A DNA stretch of 64,000 nt from Virgibacillus chiguensis. Its GTDB lineage: Bacteria > Bacillota > Bacilli > Bacillales > Amphibacillaceae. The stretch is from NCBI RefSeq assembly GCF_900129865.1, contig NZ_FQXD01000002.1, positions 352,440-416,439 of the forward strand, given 5' to 3'. The position numbers were made by a program, and so were the translations under genes. The first letter of the stretch is position 1. Each line of letters opens with the position of its first letter. This document shows, piece after piece, positions 1-8,673 of this stretch. The notes below the pieces were generated by a model. It did no database searches, was not told the DNA's origin, and worked only from the letters and a program-made list of their open reading frames with translations.

Positions 1-72
1 ACAATGTGTTTTAATCTCTACAGCCTTTCCCATATGACGTTGACATAATGAATAATAATGCGAACCTGACAT
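1..72 (-). CDS. Small hypothetical protein, N-terminal fragment cut by the window edge
   Basis: Only the first 24 codons are inside the window. They read M-S-G-S-H-Y-Y-S-L-C-Q-R-H-M-G and continue without a stop to base 1. A strong ribosome binding site (GGGGGTGAAATTTAT before the ATG) supports the start. The Tyr-, His- and Cys-rich N-terminus resembles that of small Bacillaceae proteins of unknown function, and the divergent neighbours are YjcZ-type sporulation miniproteins, so a spore-related role is possible but only inferred. Confidence 0.5.
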   Translation of the reverse strand, partial: MSGSHYYSLCQRHMGKAVEIKTHC

Positions 73-187
73 ATAAATTTCACCCCCAATGTATAAGTCA
101 GATACAACATCATATGAGATAGTAATTAGCCCTGTAAAAGACAAATTACTCAGGTAATGAGCGGAAAATTAATGTTAAAAAATATCC

Positions 188-253
188 TTTAGCAAAATTC
201 AGCTTGTCATCCAGTCAGAAGGCATAAACTATTTTTCTTATACTACAAGTCCT
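188..253 (+). repeat. Family A intergenic repeat, decayed copy
   Basis: It keeps the family landmarks in order: TAGCAAAA, AGCTTGTC, GGCATAAACTA, then TTTTTCTTATACTA and AGTCCT. The central palindrome TCGCCA/TGGCGA has been lost. Confidence 0.55.
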
Positions 254-361
254 AAAAATTTTTGGCCTACCTAAAGTATTAAAAATCTTAGGTGTAATAG
301 TATGTATAACGCTATTTCACAAAATTTCTTTCAAATAAATTCAAGCATACTAGGTGATCAC

Positions 362-393
362 CCATATCATTTTCATTGCTTAGGCATACATTA
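362..393 (+). promoter_or_regulatory. Possible mother-cell (sigma-E/sigma-K) promoter of the YjcZ genes
   Basis: CATACATTA at 385-393 fits both the sigma-E -10 (CATACAnT) and the sigma-K -10 (CATAnnnTA). CCATATC at 362-368 is a weak sigma-E -35 with a spacer of 16, slightly long. A start near base 400 would give a 20-25 nt leader before the ATG at 423. The -10 is the stronger half of the evidence. Confidence 0.35.
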
Positions 394-422
394 TTATTGT
401 AAAAGAACTGGAGGTGTTTAAC

Positions 423-524
423 ATGGGTGAAGCTGTTGCAGGTTATGGCTACGGCGGTGGATTTGCCTTAATTGTCGTATTGTTTATTCTGTTAATTATC
501 GTAGGGGTTGCCTACATCTGTTAA
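423..524 (+). CDS. YjcZ-family sporulation miniprotein (33 aa)
   Basis: The product starts M-G-E-A-V-A-G-Y-G-Y-G-G-G and continues as one hydrophobic helix ([15 protein letters not shown]), ending Y-I-C. A Gly/Tyr-rich head followed by this nearly invariant helix defines the YjcZ/YjcA-type sporulation miniproteins, which are thought to sit in forespore or spore membranes. The site GGAGGTG lies 8 nt before the ATG. The gene is followed 27 bases later by a second, longer member, and the pair ends at one terminator, so they look like a two-gene unit produced by tandem duplication. Confidence 0.85.
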   Translation: MGEAVAGYGYGGGFALIVVLFILLIIVGVAYIC

Positions 525-551
525 CAATTCATAAAGATAGGAGGATAAACT

Positions 552-689
552 ATGGGATATGGATATAATTGCGGTTGTGGAGGATACGGTTACTCCGCAC
601 CTGCTGGATATGGCTGTGGTATCGGCGGATTTGCTTTAATTGTTGTTCTATTCATCTTACTCATTATCGTTGGAGCAGCATGCTTTTAA
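552..689 (+). CDS. YjcZ-family sporulation miniprotein (45 aa)
   Basis: Second member of the tandem pair. The Gly/Tyr/Cys-rich head ([14 protein letters not shown]) is longer than in the upstream copy, and the membrane helix [15 protein letters not shown] is identical to it. The site AGGAGGATAAACT precedes the ATG. The conserved helix and divergent head fit a shared membrane anchor with a variable exposed part; this is an inference. A strong terminator follows 18 bases after the stop. Confidence 0.88.
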   Translation: MGYGYNCGCGGYGYSAPAGYGCGIGGFALIVVLFILLIIVGAACF

Positions 690-706
690 GATTTTACCAC
701 TACAGG

Positions 707-738
707 AAAAAGCAGGTCCCTATTGCGACCTGCTTTTT
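707..738. terminator. Bidirectional intrinsic terminator
   Basis: A 12-bp perfect stem (AAAAAGCAGGTC with GACCTGCTTTTT) has an 8-base loop and T-runs on both sides. It can end the YjcZ unit on the plus strand and the glycerophosphodiesterase operon that converges from the minus strand. Confidence 0.9.
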
Positions 739-822
739 TTAATTTGTATAGAATTGTAGATTATTTTTCCCCGTAAAAATAAAAAGCCTTCTTACTTTCT
801 CATGAAAAACATGCTTTCCTAA

Positions 823-1680
823 CTACTTTATCGTCTTATCGTTTAATAACTGTTGTGTATAATTGATAAAGTCAGTAAAATAGCCATCAACATTAAAAGA
901 TTTGACACGTTTTTGTTCTTGTTTTTGTGTTGCCAAATCGGTAAAATATACGTGTACTTCTTTTCCTTGCTTATGAAGCTCATTTACAACTTGTAAACTC
1001 ACATCCGTCGACTCTACTCCAATAGCAGAATATGGTACCTCTTTTGCTTTTTCAAGATTAAATGCCCCTTTTTTAAACAGTAACGTTAACGGAATGGACG
1101 GAGCAAGCAGCTGCAATTGTTCCAAGCTGGATTCTGAAAATGATTGAAAAGAGACATGTTGTCGATCAAGCAGATCATATTCCTTTAATAATTCAATTAA
1201 TTTTGTTTCCATCTTCGCTTTACCATGAACGAGCCGTGTTTCAATATAATAATGCTCCTTTTTTTCAAAAACTTGCAATACTTCTTCTAAAGTTGGTATT
1301 GTTTCCCGTTTCTCCTCTTGCTGAAAGACTTCAACAGTCTCAAACTCCCTCAATTCCGCAAACGTATACGCAGATACTTTGCCGCTACCGTTCGTTGTTC
1401 TATCAATGGTGTCATCATGCATGACAACAAGCTCTCCATCTTCTGTCATTCGTAAATCTAATTCTAACGCATCCACACCATCTCTAGCCGCTATCTCATA
1501 AGCAGTAACGGTACTTTCATTAAAACGATCATTTGCCCCTCTATGCGCATAGATTTCTGCTTTTTCTGTAACCATAGGCGTTATTTGAATTTCTGCATGA
1601 GCATATAACGATAAGCTTGTAAGCAATAGTAGTATGAACAAAAACCCTCCTATTCTGTTAAACAAATGATTTTCTTTCAC
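823..1680 (-). CDS. Secreted glycerophosphodiester phosphodiesterase
   Basis: The 285-aa protein has a signal peptide (residues 1-30: basic start, hydrophobic core F-L-F-I-L-L-L-L, A-H-A cleavage site), then a GDPD TIM barrel. The catalytic pattern is visible: A-H-R-G-A near 46, E-L-D-L-R with the metal-binding Glu and Asp near 73, and H-D-D-T-I-D-R-T-T-N-G with the second His near 88. It would cleave extracellular glycerophosphodiesters to glycerol-3-phosphate and an alcohol. The reading frame opens at a GTG at 1680 that overlaps the end of the upstream phosphodiesterase gene by 23 bases; no clear binding site precedes it, so translational coupling is likely. Last gene of the ugp operon, feeding the importer encoded upstream. 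Confidence 0.85.
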   Translation of the reverse strand: MKENHLFNRIGGFLFILLLLTSLSLYAHAEIQITPMVTEKAEIYAHRGANDRFNESTVTAYEIAARDGVDALELDLRMTEDGELVVMHDDTIDRTTNGSGKVSAYTFAELREFETVEVFQQEEKRETIPTLEEVLQVFEKKEHYYIETRLVHGKAKMETKLIELLKEYDLLDRQHVSFQSFSESSLEQLQLLAPSIPLTLLFKKGAFNLEKAKEVPYSAIGVESTDVSLQVVNELHKQGKEVHVYFTDLATQKQEQKRVKSFNVDGYFTDFINYTQQLLNDKTIK

Positions 1681-2413
1681 TTTTGTAGAACACTGCCTTT
1701 TCTGGATAATCCGTTATGATTGCAGCTACCCGAAGACCAAGCAACTGCTTCATATCATTCATATCGTTCACTGTCCATGCTCGTAACCTTGGAAAACTAG
1801 GACGCCAATAGTCTACCCCGTTTAAAATCCCTTTTCGAGAAACGTGAATAGCTTCTAAATGAAAACAATCCATATACTCATGCGGATGCGGTAAGTTTCC
1901 TTCTACGAGTAGCGCGACCTCATGATTTGGGTCTAATTGTTTTATTCGAAGCAATGTTGGTAAGTGAAAGGATGAGTAAATCACTTTTCTATTATTTCCA
2001 TAAACTTGCACAATTTGCTGCACTTTTTCTTCTATTCCTTTATACGTAAACTTCGTCGTTTTTAATTCAATATTTAGTTCAATCGAATACGGTTTTAACA
2101 ATTCTAAAACTTCTTGTAAAGTAGGAACCTGTTCCAAGCGCCATTGATCCTCAAATAAGTCAAAGTGAGAAAACTTCACCCCAGCACTATGTCTTCTTAT
2201 TTCTTCTAACGTTAAGTCCTTTATATATCCTGTTCCATCTGTTGTGCGATCTAAAAATTCATCATGAATAACGACAATTTCTCCATCCTTTGTCATATGC
2301 ACATCTAATTCAATCCCGTCAACACCTTCTTTTATAGCTTGCATAAATCCTAACAACGTATTTTCTGGGTATGTTCCCATGCTGCCTCGATGACCATAAA
2401 TTTTTGTTTCCAT
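1658..2413 (-). CDS. Cytoplasmic glycerophosphodiester phosphodiesterase
   Basis: The 251-aa GDPD has no signal peptide. It shows Y-G-H-R-G, P-E-N-T, G-I-E-L-D-V-H and H-D-E-F-L-D-R-T-T-D-G, so all catalytic and metal-binding residues are present. The start is the ATG at 2413, preceded by AAGGAGGG; an upstream in-frame ATG at 2500 has no such site. It hydrolyses glycerophosphodiesters inside the cell, probably those imported intact by the adjacent Ugp transporter. With the secreted paralogue that overlaps its 3' end, the operon can process the substrate on both sides of the membrane. Confidence 0.88.
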   Translation of the reverse strand: METKIYGHRGSMGTYPENTLLGFMQAIKEGVDGIELDVHMTKDGEIVVIHDEFLDRTTDGTGYIKDLTLEEIRRHSAGVKFSHFDLFEDQWRLEQVPTLQEVLELLKPYSIELNIELKTTKFTYKGIEEKVQQIVQVYGNNRKVIYSSFHLPTLLRIKQLDPNHEVALLVEGNLPHPHEYMDCFHLEAIHVSRKGILNGVDYWRPSFPRLRAWTVNDMNDMKQLLGLRVAAIITDYPEKAVFYKSERKSFV

Positions 2414-2590
2414 AAAGTCCCTCCTTAAATAGTAAAAGTGATCCATTTTATACTTACCACGTAAGATCCTTATTAGGGAAAATTTACTTTCTTCTCTCAA
2501 ATAGAAATTTTAATTTACCCAGATCGCATCGCATTTTTGAAGTCCGAGTCTTACAGCATTTCACATCCGAGATAAATCACTTTATATAGA

Positions 2591-2623
2591 GAAGAGAATG
2601 AAACTACTAGCTTCATTCTCTTC
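2591..2623. terminator. Stem-loop between ugpB and the phosphodiesterase genes
   Basis: A perfect 12-bp inverted repeat (GAAGAGAATGAA with TTCATTCTCTTC, loop of 9) lies just after the ugpB stop. No U-run follows on the minus strand, so it is more likely an mRNA-stabilising or attenuating structure than a full terminator. Such hairpins after binding-protein genes are known to raise their expression over the rest of an operon. Confidence 0.6.
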
Positions 2624-2630
2624 TTATAAT

Positions 2631-3980
2631 CTACTCTCCTCGAGCAGTGTTTGCTTGTTCAATCGCCGCATTCACTTGTTCTACAGCAGTCGAGAATGCT
2701 TCATCGACATCGCCGCCATTGTATACCGTCTCTAATGCTGTTTCAATAATTTTACGCTCTTCAGGTATCATATCCATGAGTCCTCCCTGTGTAGCTATGG
2801 AAGGTTTGGTAGCCTGTAATTGCTCTACCGTTACTTGTAATTGCGGCATTTTTTGATACGCTTCTTGCACAACTTGCTGTTCATATGCTTTAGGATTGAT
2901 GGCAAAATACCCTGTCCCTACATGCCATTCAGCTTGTACTTCTGGTTTTTGCACATACTTTAAGAAATCCCAAGCGGCCTTTTGTTCCTCTTCTGCCTTT
3001 CCTTTCGACATCCAAAGGCTCGCACCACCAATTACAACTCCATGGCGCTCCTCTTTCTCAGGATATGGGATAAAAGCAACACCTACTTCAAATGGCGCAT
3101 TATCAATCACATCTCTAGCACTAGCGGAAGACTGCATAAACATAGCTACATCGCCACTTAAAAATCCAGTTACCATATTGTCTGAATTCGTTCCATAATT
3201 TGCAAATGTATCTTCATCCATCATACGTTTGACCCATTCAAAAATCGATTTTCCTTTTTTATTATCAAAGGCTACTTCAGTCGCTGTATCACCACGTCCA
3301 TTATCATTATTTAATAACAGACCGCCTTGATTTGCTAACAATTCTTCAAATAACCAGCCATAAGCTTGCAGCGCAAAGCCTTTCATGTCAGAATTGGATT
3401 CCTTAATTGCTTTGCCTGCTGCTTCTACTTCCTCATAGGTCTCTGGTGGTGCTTCTGGATCTAAACCAGCCTCTTTAAATGCATCTTTATTATAATACAT
3501 GACTGGTGTAGAAGAGTTAAAAGGCATGGAATAAAACTTTCCATCGACCTTGTAATAATTCGTAATATTTTCCTCCAAATTACTCATATCATAACCTTCT
3601 TCATCAATAAACTTTTGAATTGGTTCCACGTTACCACTGTGAACCATCGACATCGTTCCAATCTCATTTACTTGCACAATGGTTGGTGCATCGTCAGTTC
3701 CACCTACACTATGGTATTTTGATAGCGTTTCTTCATATGTCCCTTGATATTCCGCATTGACTTGAACTTCATCTTGGGATTCGTTATATTTCTTTACGAT
3801 TTCATCCAAGGCAACCTGTGCTTGACCGCCCATTGCATGCCAAAACGTTACCTCTGTTTTGCCACCTGATTCTCCATCTTCTTTCGCTTTTGCTGTACCT
3901 TCACTATCTTTTTCCTCGGAACTACAGGCAGCAAGTATGAACGTAAAAATAACTAAAGTAAATACGAGTATTCTTTTCAA
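2631..3980 (-). CDS. ugpB: ABC transporter substrate-binding lipoprotein, glycerol-3-phosphate/sugar type
   Basis: The 449-aa protein starts with a lipoprotein signal (lipobox L-A-A-C near residue 19) and continues as a family 1 extracellular solute-binding protein, with the characteristic T-F-W-H-A-M-G-G near 45 and P-F-N-S-S-T-P-V-M-Y-Y-N-K near 155. The T-F-W-H-A start and the neighbours point to the UgpB branch, which binds glycerol-3-phosphate or glycerophosphodiesters at the outer face. The start is a TTG at 3980 with AAGGAG nine bases upstream. It follows the two permease genes and precedes two glycerophosphodiesterases, which is why a glycerophosphate substrate is favoured over maltose-like sugars. 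Confidence 0.85.
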   Translation of the reverse strand: MKRILVFTLVIFTFILAACSSEEKDSEGTAKAKEDGESGGKTEVTFWHAMGGQAQVALDEIVKKYNESQDEVQVNAEYQGTYEETLSKYHSVGGTDDAPTIVQVNEIGTMSMVHSGNVEPIQKFIDEEGYDMSNLEENITNYYKVDGKFYSMPFNSSTPVMYYNKDAFKEAGLDPEAPPETYEEVEAAGKAIKESNSDMKGFALQAYGWLFEELLANQGGLLLNNDNGRGDTATEVAFDNKKGKSIFEWVKRMMDEDTFANYGTNSDNMVTGFLSGDVAMFMQSSASARDVIDNAPFEVGVAFIPYPEKEERHGVVIGGASLWMSKGKAEEEQKAAWDFLKYVQKPEVQAEWHVGTGYFAINPKAYEQQVVQEAYQKMPQLQVTVEQLQATKPSIATQGGLMDMIPEERKIIETALETVYNGGDVDEAFSTAVEQVNAAIEQANTARGE

Positions 3981-4032
3981 TTTTCTTCGCTCCTTTTGAC
4001 AATGTTATTTATTTTATTAAGATAGAATTGTG

Positions 4033-4851
4033 TTATTTTATTGCGCCTTCTGTTAAACCTTTTTGCAATTTCTTTTGCCCTAAAAACAATAAAATTAATG
4101 TTGGTAAAACCACAATTAGCCCGCCAGCCATAATAACTCCCCACTCATTAAGCTGTTCCTGTGATTGCAATTGCTTTAATCCTATTTGAACGGTTCGAAC
4201 CGTATCATCTGTGGTAGAAAGTAAAGGCCAGAGATACATGTTCCAAGAAGTTAAAAAGCCATATACTCCTAAAGTTACTAAACTCGTCTTGGCTACAGGT
4301 AGAACGACAGTTAGATAAAATTTGACATCGCCCATCCCCGTTATTTCACTTGCCTCTTTTAATTCTTTTGGGATTTGTTTGAAATGTTGCCGTAACAGAA
4401 ACGTGCCAAACGCAACTGCAAAGAATGGCAAGGACAACCCAGTATACGTATTCAATAAATCAAGCCCTCTTATCGTTTGGAAATTAGGTATAATCGAAGC
4501 CTCAAAAGGGATCATCATTGTCGCAATAAAAATAAAAAACAACGTATCTCTCCCTTTAAACTCCAAAAACACAAAAGCATATGCAGCCATACTTGATAAC
4601 AACAATTGTCCAAGCGTAATAAGCAACGAGACAATAAAACTATTCATCAAATAACCAAATAAAGGGAAACGTTCAAAGGCTTTTATATAATTGTCCAACG
4701 TCCATGTTTCTGGTAGAATCTTCCCTGTTAAAATATCTTGGCTCGACATAAAGCTCATTAAAAACGCCACAATCGCTGGGGCGAACAGCAACAATGCAGA
4801 TACGGTAAGAAGAAGGTAAAAAACCAGCTTTTTACTAATAGACATCGTCAT
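4033..4851 (-). CDS. ugpE: Ugp-type ABC transporter inner-membrane permease E
   Basis: The 272-aa binding-protein-dependent permease has six predicted membrane segments and the EAA loop (E-L-K-E-A-S-E-I-T-G-M-G-D near 165), which contacts the ATPase. Length and sequence type match UgpE/MalG-like proteins (CUT1 family). The start overlaps the ugpA stop as ATGA, indicating translational coupling. It forms a heterodimeric channel with UgpA. Confidence 0.9.
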   Translation of the reverse strand: MTMSISKKLVFYLLLTVSALLLFAPAIVAFLMSFMSSQDILTGKILPETWTLDNYIKAFERFPLFGYLMNSFIVSLLITLGQLLLSSMAAYAFVFLEFKGRDTLFFIFIATMMIPFEASIIPNFQTIRGLDLLNTYTGLSLPFFAVAFGTFLLRQHFKQIPKELKEASEITGMGDVKFYLTVVLPVAKTSLVTLGVYGFLTSWNMYLWPLLSTTDDTVRTVQIGLKQLQSQEQLNEWGVIMAGGLIVVLPTLILLFLGQKKLQKGLTEGAIK

Positions 4852-5786
4852 TGGTAATGCACCTTCCTCTCTCCCAACTTAAATTGTAACAATGTCATCA
4901 AAAGAATAATGACAAACAAAACAACTGCTTGTGCGCTCGCTGTCCCATATTGATAATTTTCAAATGCTTCTTGATATATAGAGTACACAAGTAAGTTCGT
5001 TTCATTTTGCGGTCCACCACGGGTTAACATGTCAATTTGACCAAAGGTTTGAAACGCATTAATGAACGAGACGGTAATGACAAAAAACAACGTAGGCGAC
5101 AGCATTGGTATCGTTATTCTTCGTAATTTATATAAATAACTAGCGCCATCAATTTCTGCACTTTCATACAAATGCGAATCTATCGATTGTAAACCACCTA
5201 AAAGAATTAAAAAGGTAAAACCAAGATTCATCCAAATTGTGGATATAGATACAGAAATAAGCGCCCATTTTGGATCTGTTAGCCAACCAATTGCCTCTAA
5301 CCCTACCGCCTCTAACAGTTGATTAAACCACCCCATCGTCGGATGGAATAAAAACATCCAAAATACAGATGCCGCAGCTACAGAAATCCCCATGGTAGAG
5401 GAAAAAATCATTCGAAATAAACTGATTCCTTTTAATTTTTCATTGGCAATCACAGCGAGAAACAAACTAATTACAATCGTACCCGGCACGGTGTAAAGCA
5501 CGAATAAAAAAGTGGATTGTAAGCTTTTCAAAAAAATAGGTGATGTGAAGATGTTTTTAAAGTTATCCAAGCCTACAAAAACCGTTGTGGCTCCACTGTT
5601 ATCAGTCAGAAAAAAACTTAAATATAATGTTCGCGCCATTGGGTAAAATAAAAATACACTAAACAATATCATAGAAGGTAATAGAAACAGCATTCCTTTA
5701 ACAAAGCGGATACGCTTTTGCTTTTTCTTGATTTTAAGGAAGTCAATTTTCCTATATTGCTCTTGTAGTACGACTGCTTCTTTCAT
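4848..5786 (-). CDS. ugpA: Ugp-type ABC transporter inner-membrane permease A
   Basis: The 312-aa permease has an N-terminal basic stretch, six predicted membrane helices and the EAA motif (E-S-A-E-I-D-G-A-S near 215). It is a CUT1-family partner of UgpE. Its ATG overlaps the ugpC stop (ATGA) and its own stop overlaps the ugpE start, so the three genes are tightly coupled. Substrate assignment to glycerol-3-phosphate or its diesters rests on the two phosphodiesterases in the same operon. Confidence 0.9.
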   Translation of the reverse strand: MKEAVVLQEQYRKIDFLKIKKKQKRIRFVKGMLFLLPSMILFSVFLFYPMARTLYLSFFLTDNSGATTVFVGLDNFKNIFTSPIFLKSLQSTFLFVLYTVPGTIVISLFLAVIANEKLKGISLFRMIFSSTMGISVAAASVFWMFLFHPTMGWFNQLLEAVGLEAIGWLTDPKWALISVSISTIWMNLGFTFLILLGGLQSIDSHLYESAEIDGASYLYKLRRITIPMLSPTLFFVITVSFINAFQTFGQIDMLTRGGPQNETNLLVYSIYQEAFENYQYGTASAQAVVLFVIILLMTLLQFKLGERKVHYQ

Positions 5787-6898
5787 ACGACCGCAACCTC
5801 TTTCTCCTTTGTTGAAGAAGCTGCTTTTAGTAATAAACCTGAATCTGTATCAAAAAAACACAGTTTATCTCTGGAAATATGTACGGGTACCTTTTCCCCA
5901 ACTTTTATCGACCATTGTCCTAACCATTTAGCCGTCCATAATTCTGGACCTATTTCAAATGTAGCTAGTGTTTCATTTCCAAGCTGTTCTACATTAATTA
6001 CATCTAGATGATGCGTAGCTTCCAGATCAACGGCAGGTAAAATATGCTCTGCACGAATACCAATAGTAAGATTTTTAGCTTGGACAATTTTTGTGGCAGG
6101 TTGTATAGAACCCATATCAATCTCAAGAAAATCTTCTACCTTTAACATTTGCTGATTGAACACAGCTTTTCCGAGATTCATTTTTGGTGATCCGATAAAT
6201 GAGGCAACGAATAAGTTAGCGGGCTCATTATACAATGCAATCGGCTCTCCAACTTGTTGAATTTCCCCATCGTTTAAAACCATAATTCGGTCACCCATCG
6301 TCATGGCTTCCACTTGATCATGTGTTACATAAATCATTGTTAAACCCAACTTTTTTTGTAATCTTCTAACTTCTATACGCATATGCGCACGGAGTTTCGC
6401 ATCTAAATTAGACAATGGCTCATCCATTAAACAAAGAGGTGCTTCACTGACAACAGATCTAGCAAGTGCTACCCTTTGTCGTTGTCCTCCAGAAAGTTCC
6501 CTAGGCTTTCTTTTTAACAACTCCGATAACCCCATCATTTCTGTGGTCTTTTTCAATCTATCCTGCTGCTCTTGTTTGCTTACTTTTTTCGCATGTAAGC
6601 CAAATAAAATGTTTTGCTCTACATTTAAATGCGGGTACAATGCATAATTTTGAAAAACCATGGATAAATTACGATCCTTTGGGCGTAAATGATTTACTAT
6701 ACGATCGGCAATCTTTAATGTGCCTCCTGTAATTTCTTCTAAACCAGCAATCATACGTAATAACGTACTTTTTCCTGAACCAGATGGTCCTACTAGCACA
6801 AAAAACTCCCCTGCCTCTAAGGACAGGTTAATACCATTTAATACATTAGCCTGTTTGTCATAAGATTTGGAGATATCCCATAACTCCACTTTGCTCAT
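5783..6898 (-). CDS. ugpC: Ugp/MsmK-type ABC transporter ATPase
   Basis: The 371-aa ATPase has Walker A G-P-S-G-S-G-K-S-T near 37, Q-loop F-Q-N-Y-A-L-Y-P near 82, signature L-S-G-G-Q-R-Q-R near 134, Walker B L-C-L-M-D-E-P near 154 and switch His in T-H-D near 192. A C-terminal MalK-type TOBE/regulatory domain follows (about 235-371). The start is an ATG preceded by GAGGGAGGGTG. It is the first gene of the operon ugpC-ugpA-ugpE-ugpB-glycerophosphodiesterases and energises uptake. ATPases of this group can serve several CUT1 importers, so it may not be dedicated to one. Confidence 0.9.
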   Translation of the reverse strand: MSKVELWDISKSYDKQANVLNGINLSLEAGEFFVLVGPSGSGKSTLLRMIAGLEEITGGTLKIADRIVNHLRPKDRNLSMVFQNYALYPHLNVEQNILFGLHAKKVSKQEQQDRLKKTTEMMGLSELLKRKPRELSGGQRQRVALARSVVSEAPLCLMDEPLSNLDAKLRAHMRIEVRRLQKKLGLTMIYVTHDQVEAMTMGDRIMVLNDGEIQQVGEPIALYNEPANLFVASFIGSPKMNLGKAVFNQQMLKVEDFLEIDMGSIQPATKIVQAKNLTIGIRAEHILPAVDLEATHHLDVINVEQLGNETLATFEIGPELWTAKWLGQWSIKVGEKVPVHISRDKLCFFDTDSGLLLKAASSTKEKEVAVV

Positions 6899-7415
6899 TC
6901 TTCACCCTCCCTCAATGTAATAACTTACTTCTAAGGCTCCTTTTCCACGTTTATTTAAACATAATAATTATTGTTTTTGGGTATTTTTACATAATATTTG
7001 CTTTATTTTAATGTTTTTAACGTTTCCTTAATATTCCATGTAGAAGAGTTAAATTAGATGTTTTTGCACTTTAAGCTATCGTCTAGCTGAATAATCCTCC
7101 TTCTGGCAAACAATGCTAGAATAAGGTAGCGGAGGAGAAGCACCGTTACTCCTTGAAAATGACAATCAGTTTCTTCGTTCATTGTTCGCATGCATAGCTT
7201 TCCTTGTCCAATAAGAAATAGCAATGGAAAGATCAGATAGGAAAAAATGCAATATGTTTGCCAAATGGATTCATGGATAAGCTGTCCACTGAAGTAGAAT
7301 TTTTCCAAGTATTGTCTTCTCGGTAGAAAATGACATGTTTTCATATTTGTTCGTTCTATTAAAAAGTCTCTCTTGCATAGAATATGTTAAAGAAACAAAG
7401 AAAGGCTGACATAGA
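6899..7415. other. Divergent intergenic region between ugpC and spoIIP
   Basis: No convincing gene is present; the reading frames here lack ribosome binding sites and family features. The region must hold the promoter of the ugp operon (minus) and that of spoIIP (plus). I could not identify a clear Pho box or catabolite-response element by eye. Confidence 0.55.
7356..7383 (+). promoter_or_regulatory. Possible sigma-E promoter of spoIIP
   Basis: CATAGAAT at 7376-7383 matches the sigma-E -10 (CATACAnT) except at one position. CTATT at 7356-7360 is a partial -35, spacer 15. A start near 7390 places the ATG about 25 bases downstream. In Bacillus subtilis spoIIP is under sigma-E control, which agrees. 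Confidence 0.4.
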
Positions 7416-8528
7416 ATGAAACGTGTATTATTAACCGGGTTAGTAGCTATGACAAGTATATTTTCACTCATTTTTTTCCTTACTTTACCCCAATTTCAAA
7501 GCAAATTCTTTCAGCTACCATTGCTTGATGGAATAACAGAATCAGTTGTTTTTTCTGATGCACTCTATACGGTTATGAGCACAGAAATACCACAAATGGA
7601 AACTACACTTGAAGAAAATGATATACAAATGGCAAATTTACCAAAACTATTATTAGAAACCACATCTGGTGTTTCGCCTAGAAATTTCTCAAGCTTACTA
7701 GATTTAGCGCTTCCTGGAAGAAACCCTGACTTTCATTTTTCGTTTGTTTCAAACGGTGTAGATGAATTATCCATGCCTATTGAATCCCCGCCACCAGATT
7801 TTGAGGAATTATTAAAAGAAGAACCGGAAGAAGAGCAAACAGACGATAAAAATAAAACGGATCAGCAAGAAGCAGAAGTGTATGTTTACCATAGTCATAG
7901 TTGGGAGGGATTTTTACCCTTATTAGGAGAAGATAAACAAAAACCATCACAAGCATCTAGTACGGATAATGCAAAAAATATTGTTCTAGTAGGCTCCATG
8001 TTAACGGAGCAATTAGAAAAGCAAGGTATACCTACTTTTCATGATCGAACAAACGTTACTGCTGCTCTACACGAGCAAGGTTGGGATTATTACGACTCCT
8101 ACCGATTATCTCGAAAAACGGTAGAAGCAGCGATGGCAAGCAACCAGAAAATACAATATTTTATTGATATTCATCGTGATGCCCAGCGTAAAGATATTAC
8201 TACTACGACGATTCACGGAGAGCCATTTGCCAAATTGTATTTTATTGTTGGTGAGGAACATGAAAATTACAAAGAAAACCTTGCATTTGTAGAAAAGCTC
8301 AATGCCCAACTAGAAGAAAATTATCCTGGCATAAGTCGCGGTATCTTTTTAAAAGATCACACAGATGGTAATGGTATTTACAATCAAGATTTATCCAAAC
8401 AGTCCATCCTAATCGAAGTTGGTGGCGTAGATAATAATAAAGAAGAACTATCCAATACAACGAAAGCTTTAGGGAAAGTAATTGGAGAATATTACAAAAA
8501 TGCTGAGCAAGTAACGACAGAGAGGTAA
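7416..8528 (+). CDS. spoIIP: Stage II sporulation protein P (peptidoglycan amidase/endopeptidase)
   Basis: The 370-aa protein has an N-terminal membrane anchor (about 4-26), a variable linker rich in Glu and Pro (120-150), and the SpoIIP catalytic domain. Visible landmarks are V-Y-H-S-H-S-W-E near 155, the F-I-D-I-H-R-D-A motif near 250 and S-I-L-I-E-V-G-G near 335, which carry the zinc ligands and catalytic Glu of this amidase class. SpoIIP works with SpoIID and SpoIIM to thin septal peptidoglycan and drive engulfment. It appears monocistronic; a family A repeat with terminator-like structure follows. Confidence 0.93.
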   Translation: MKRVLLTGLVAMTSIFSLIFFLTLPQFQSKFFQLPLLDGITESVVFSDALYTVMSTEIPQMETTLEENDIQMANLPKLLLETTSGVSPRNFSSLLDLALPGRNPDFHFSFVSNGVDELSMPIESPPPDFEELLKEEPEEEQTDDKNKTDQQEAEVYVYHSHSWEGFLPLLGEDKQKPSQASSTDNAKNIVLVGSMLTEQLEKQGIPTFHDRTNVTAALHEQGWDYYDSYRLSRKTVEAAMASNQKIQYFIDIHRDAQRKDITTTTIHGEPFAKLYFIVGEEHENYKENLAFVEKLNAQLEENYPGISRGIFLKDHTDGNGIYNQDLSKQSILIEVGGVDNNKEELSNTTKALGKVIGEYYKNAEQVTTER

Positions 8529-8556
8529 CTTATGTGGAATAAAAGAATATGAGATA

Positions 8557-8610
8557 AACATAACTTGTCGCCAAATCTTATGGCGAAAGCCTTTGTTTTT
8601 CTTATGTTGA
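8557..8610 (+). repeat. Family A repeat just after spoIIP, terminator-like
   Basis: It contains ACTTGTCGCCAAATCTTATGG then CGAAAGCCTTTGTTTTTCTTA. The short stem TCGCCA/TGGCGA is followed by a T-rich run, so on the plus strand it could end spoIIP transcription. The outer arm is lost on the left. Confidence 0.65.
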
Positions 8611-8673
8611 ATTCAGTTGAATAAGAGTAATTACAAAGGCGTCTTTAGTTAGCTTCCAAAAAAAATGTATATA

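Larger units (their letters stand above)
73..422. other. Intergenic region between the edge gene and the YjcZ genes
   Basis: No gene is visible here. It holds a decayed family A repeat (188-253) and, close to the first miniprotein gene, a sigma-E/sigma-K-like -10 sequence (385-393). The rest is AT-rich and unremarkable. Confidence 0.6.

Noticed and set aside
1140..1424. A 94-codon plus-strand frame inside the secreted phosphodiesterase gene
   Set aside because: It lies antisense to a gene with clear catalytic motifs, lacks a ribosome binding site and has no recognisable domain.
7054..7471. Two overlapping minus-strand frames between ugpC and spoIIP
   Set aside because: Neither has a ribosome binding site or protein-like composition, and they cross the spoIIP promoter and start.
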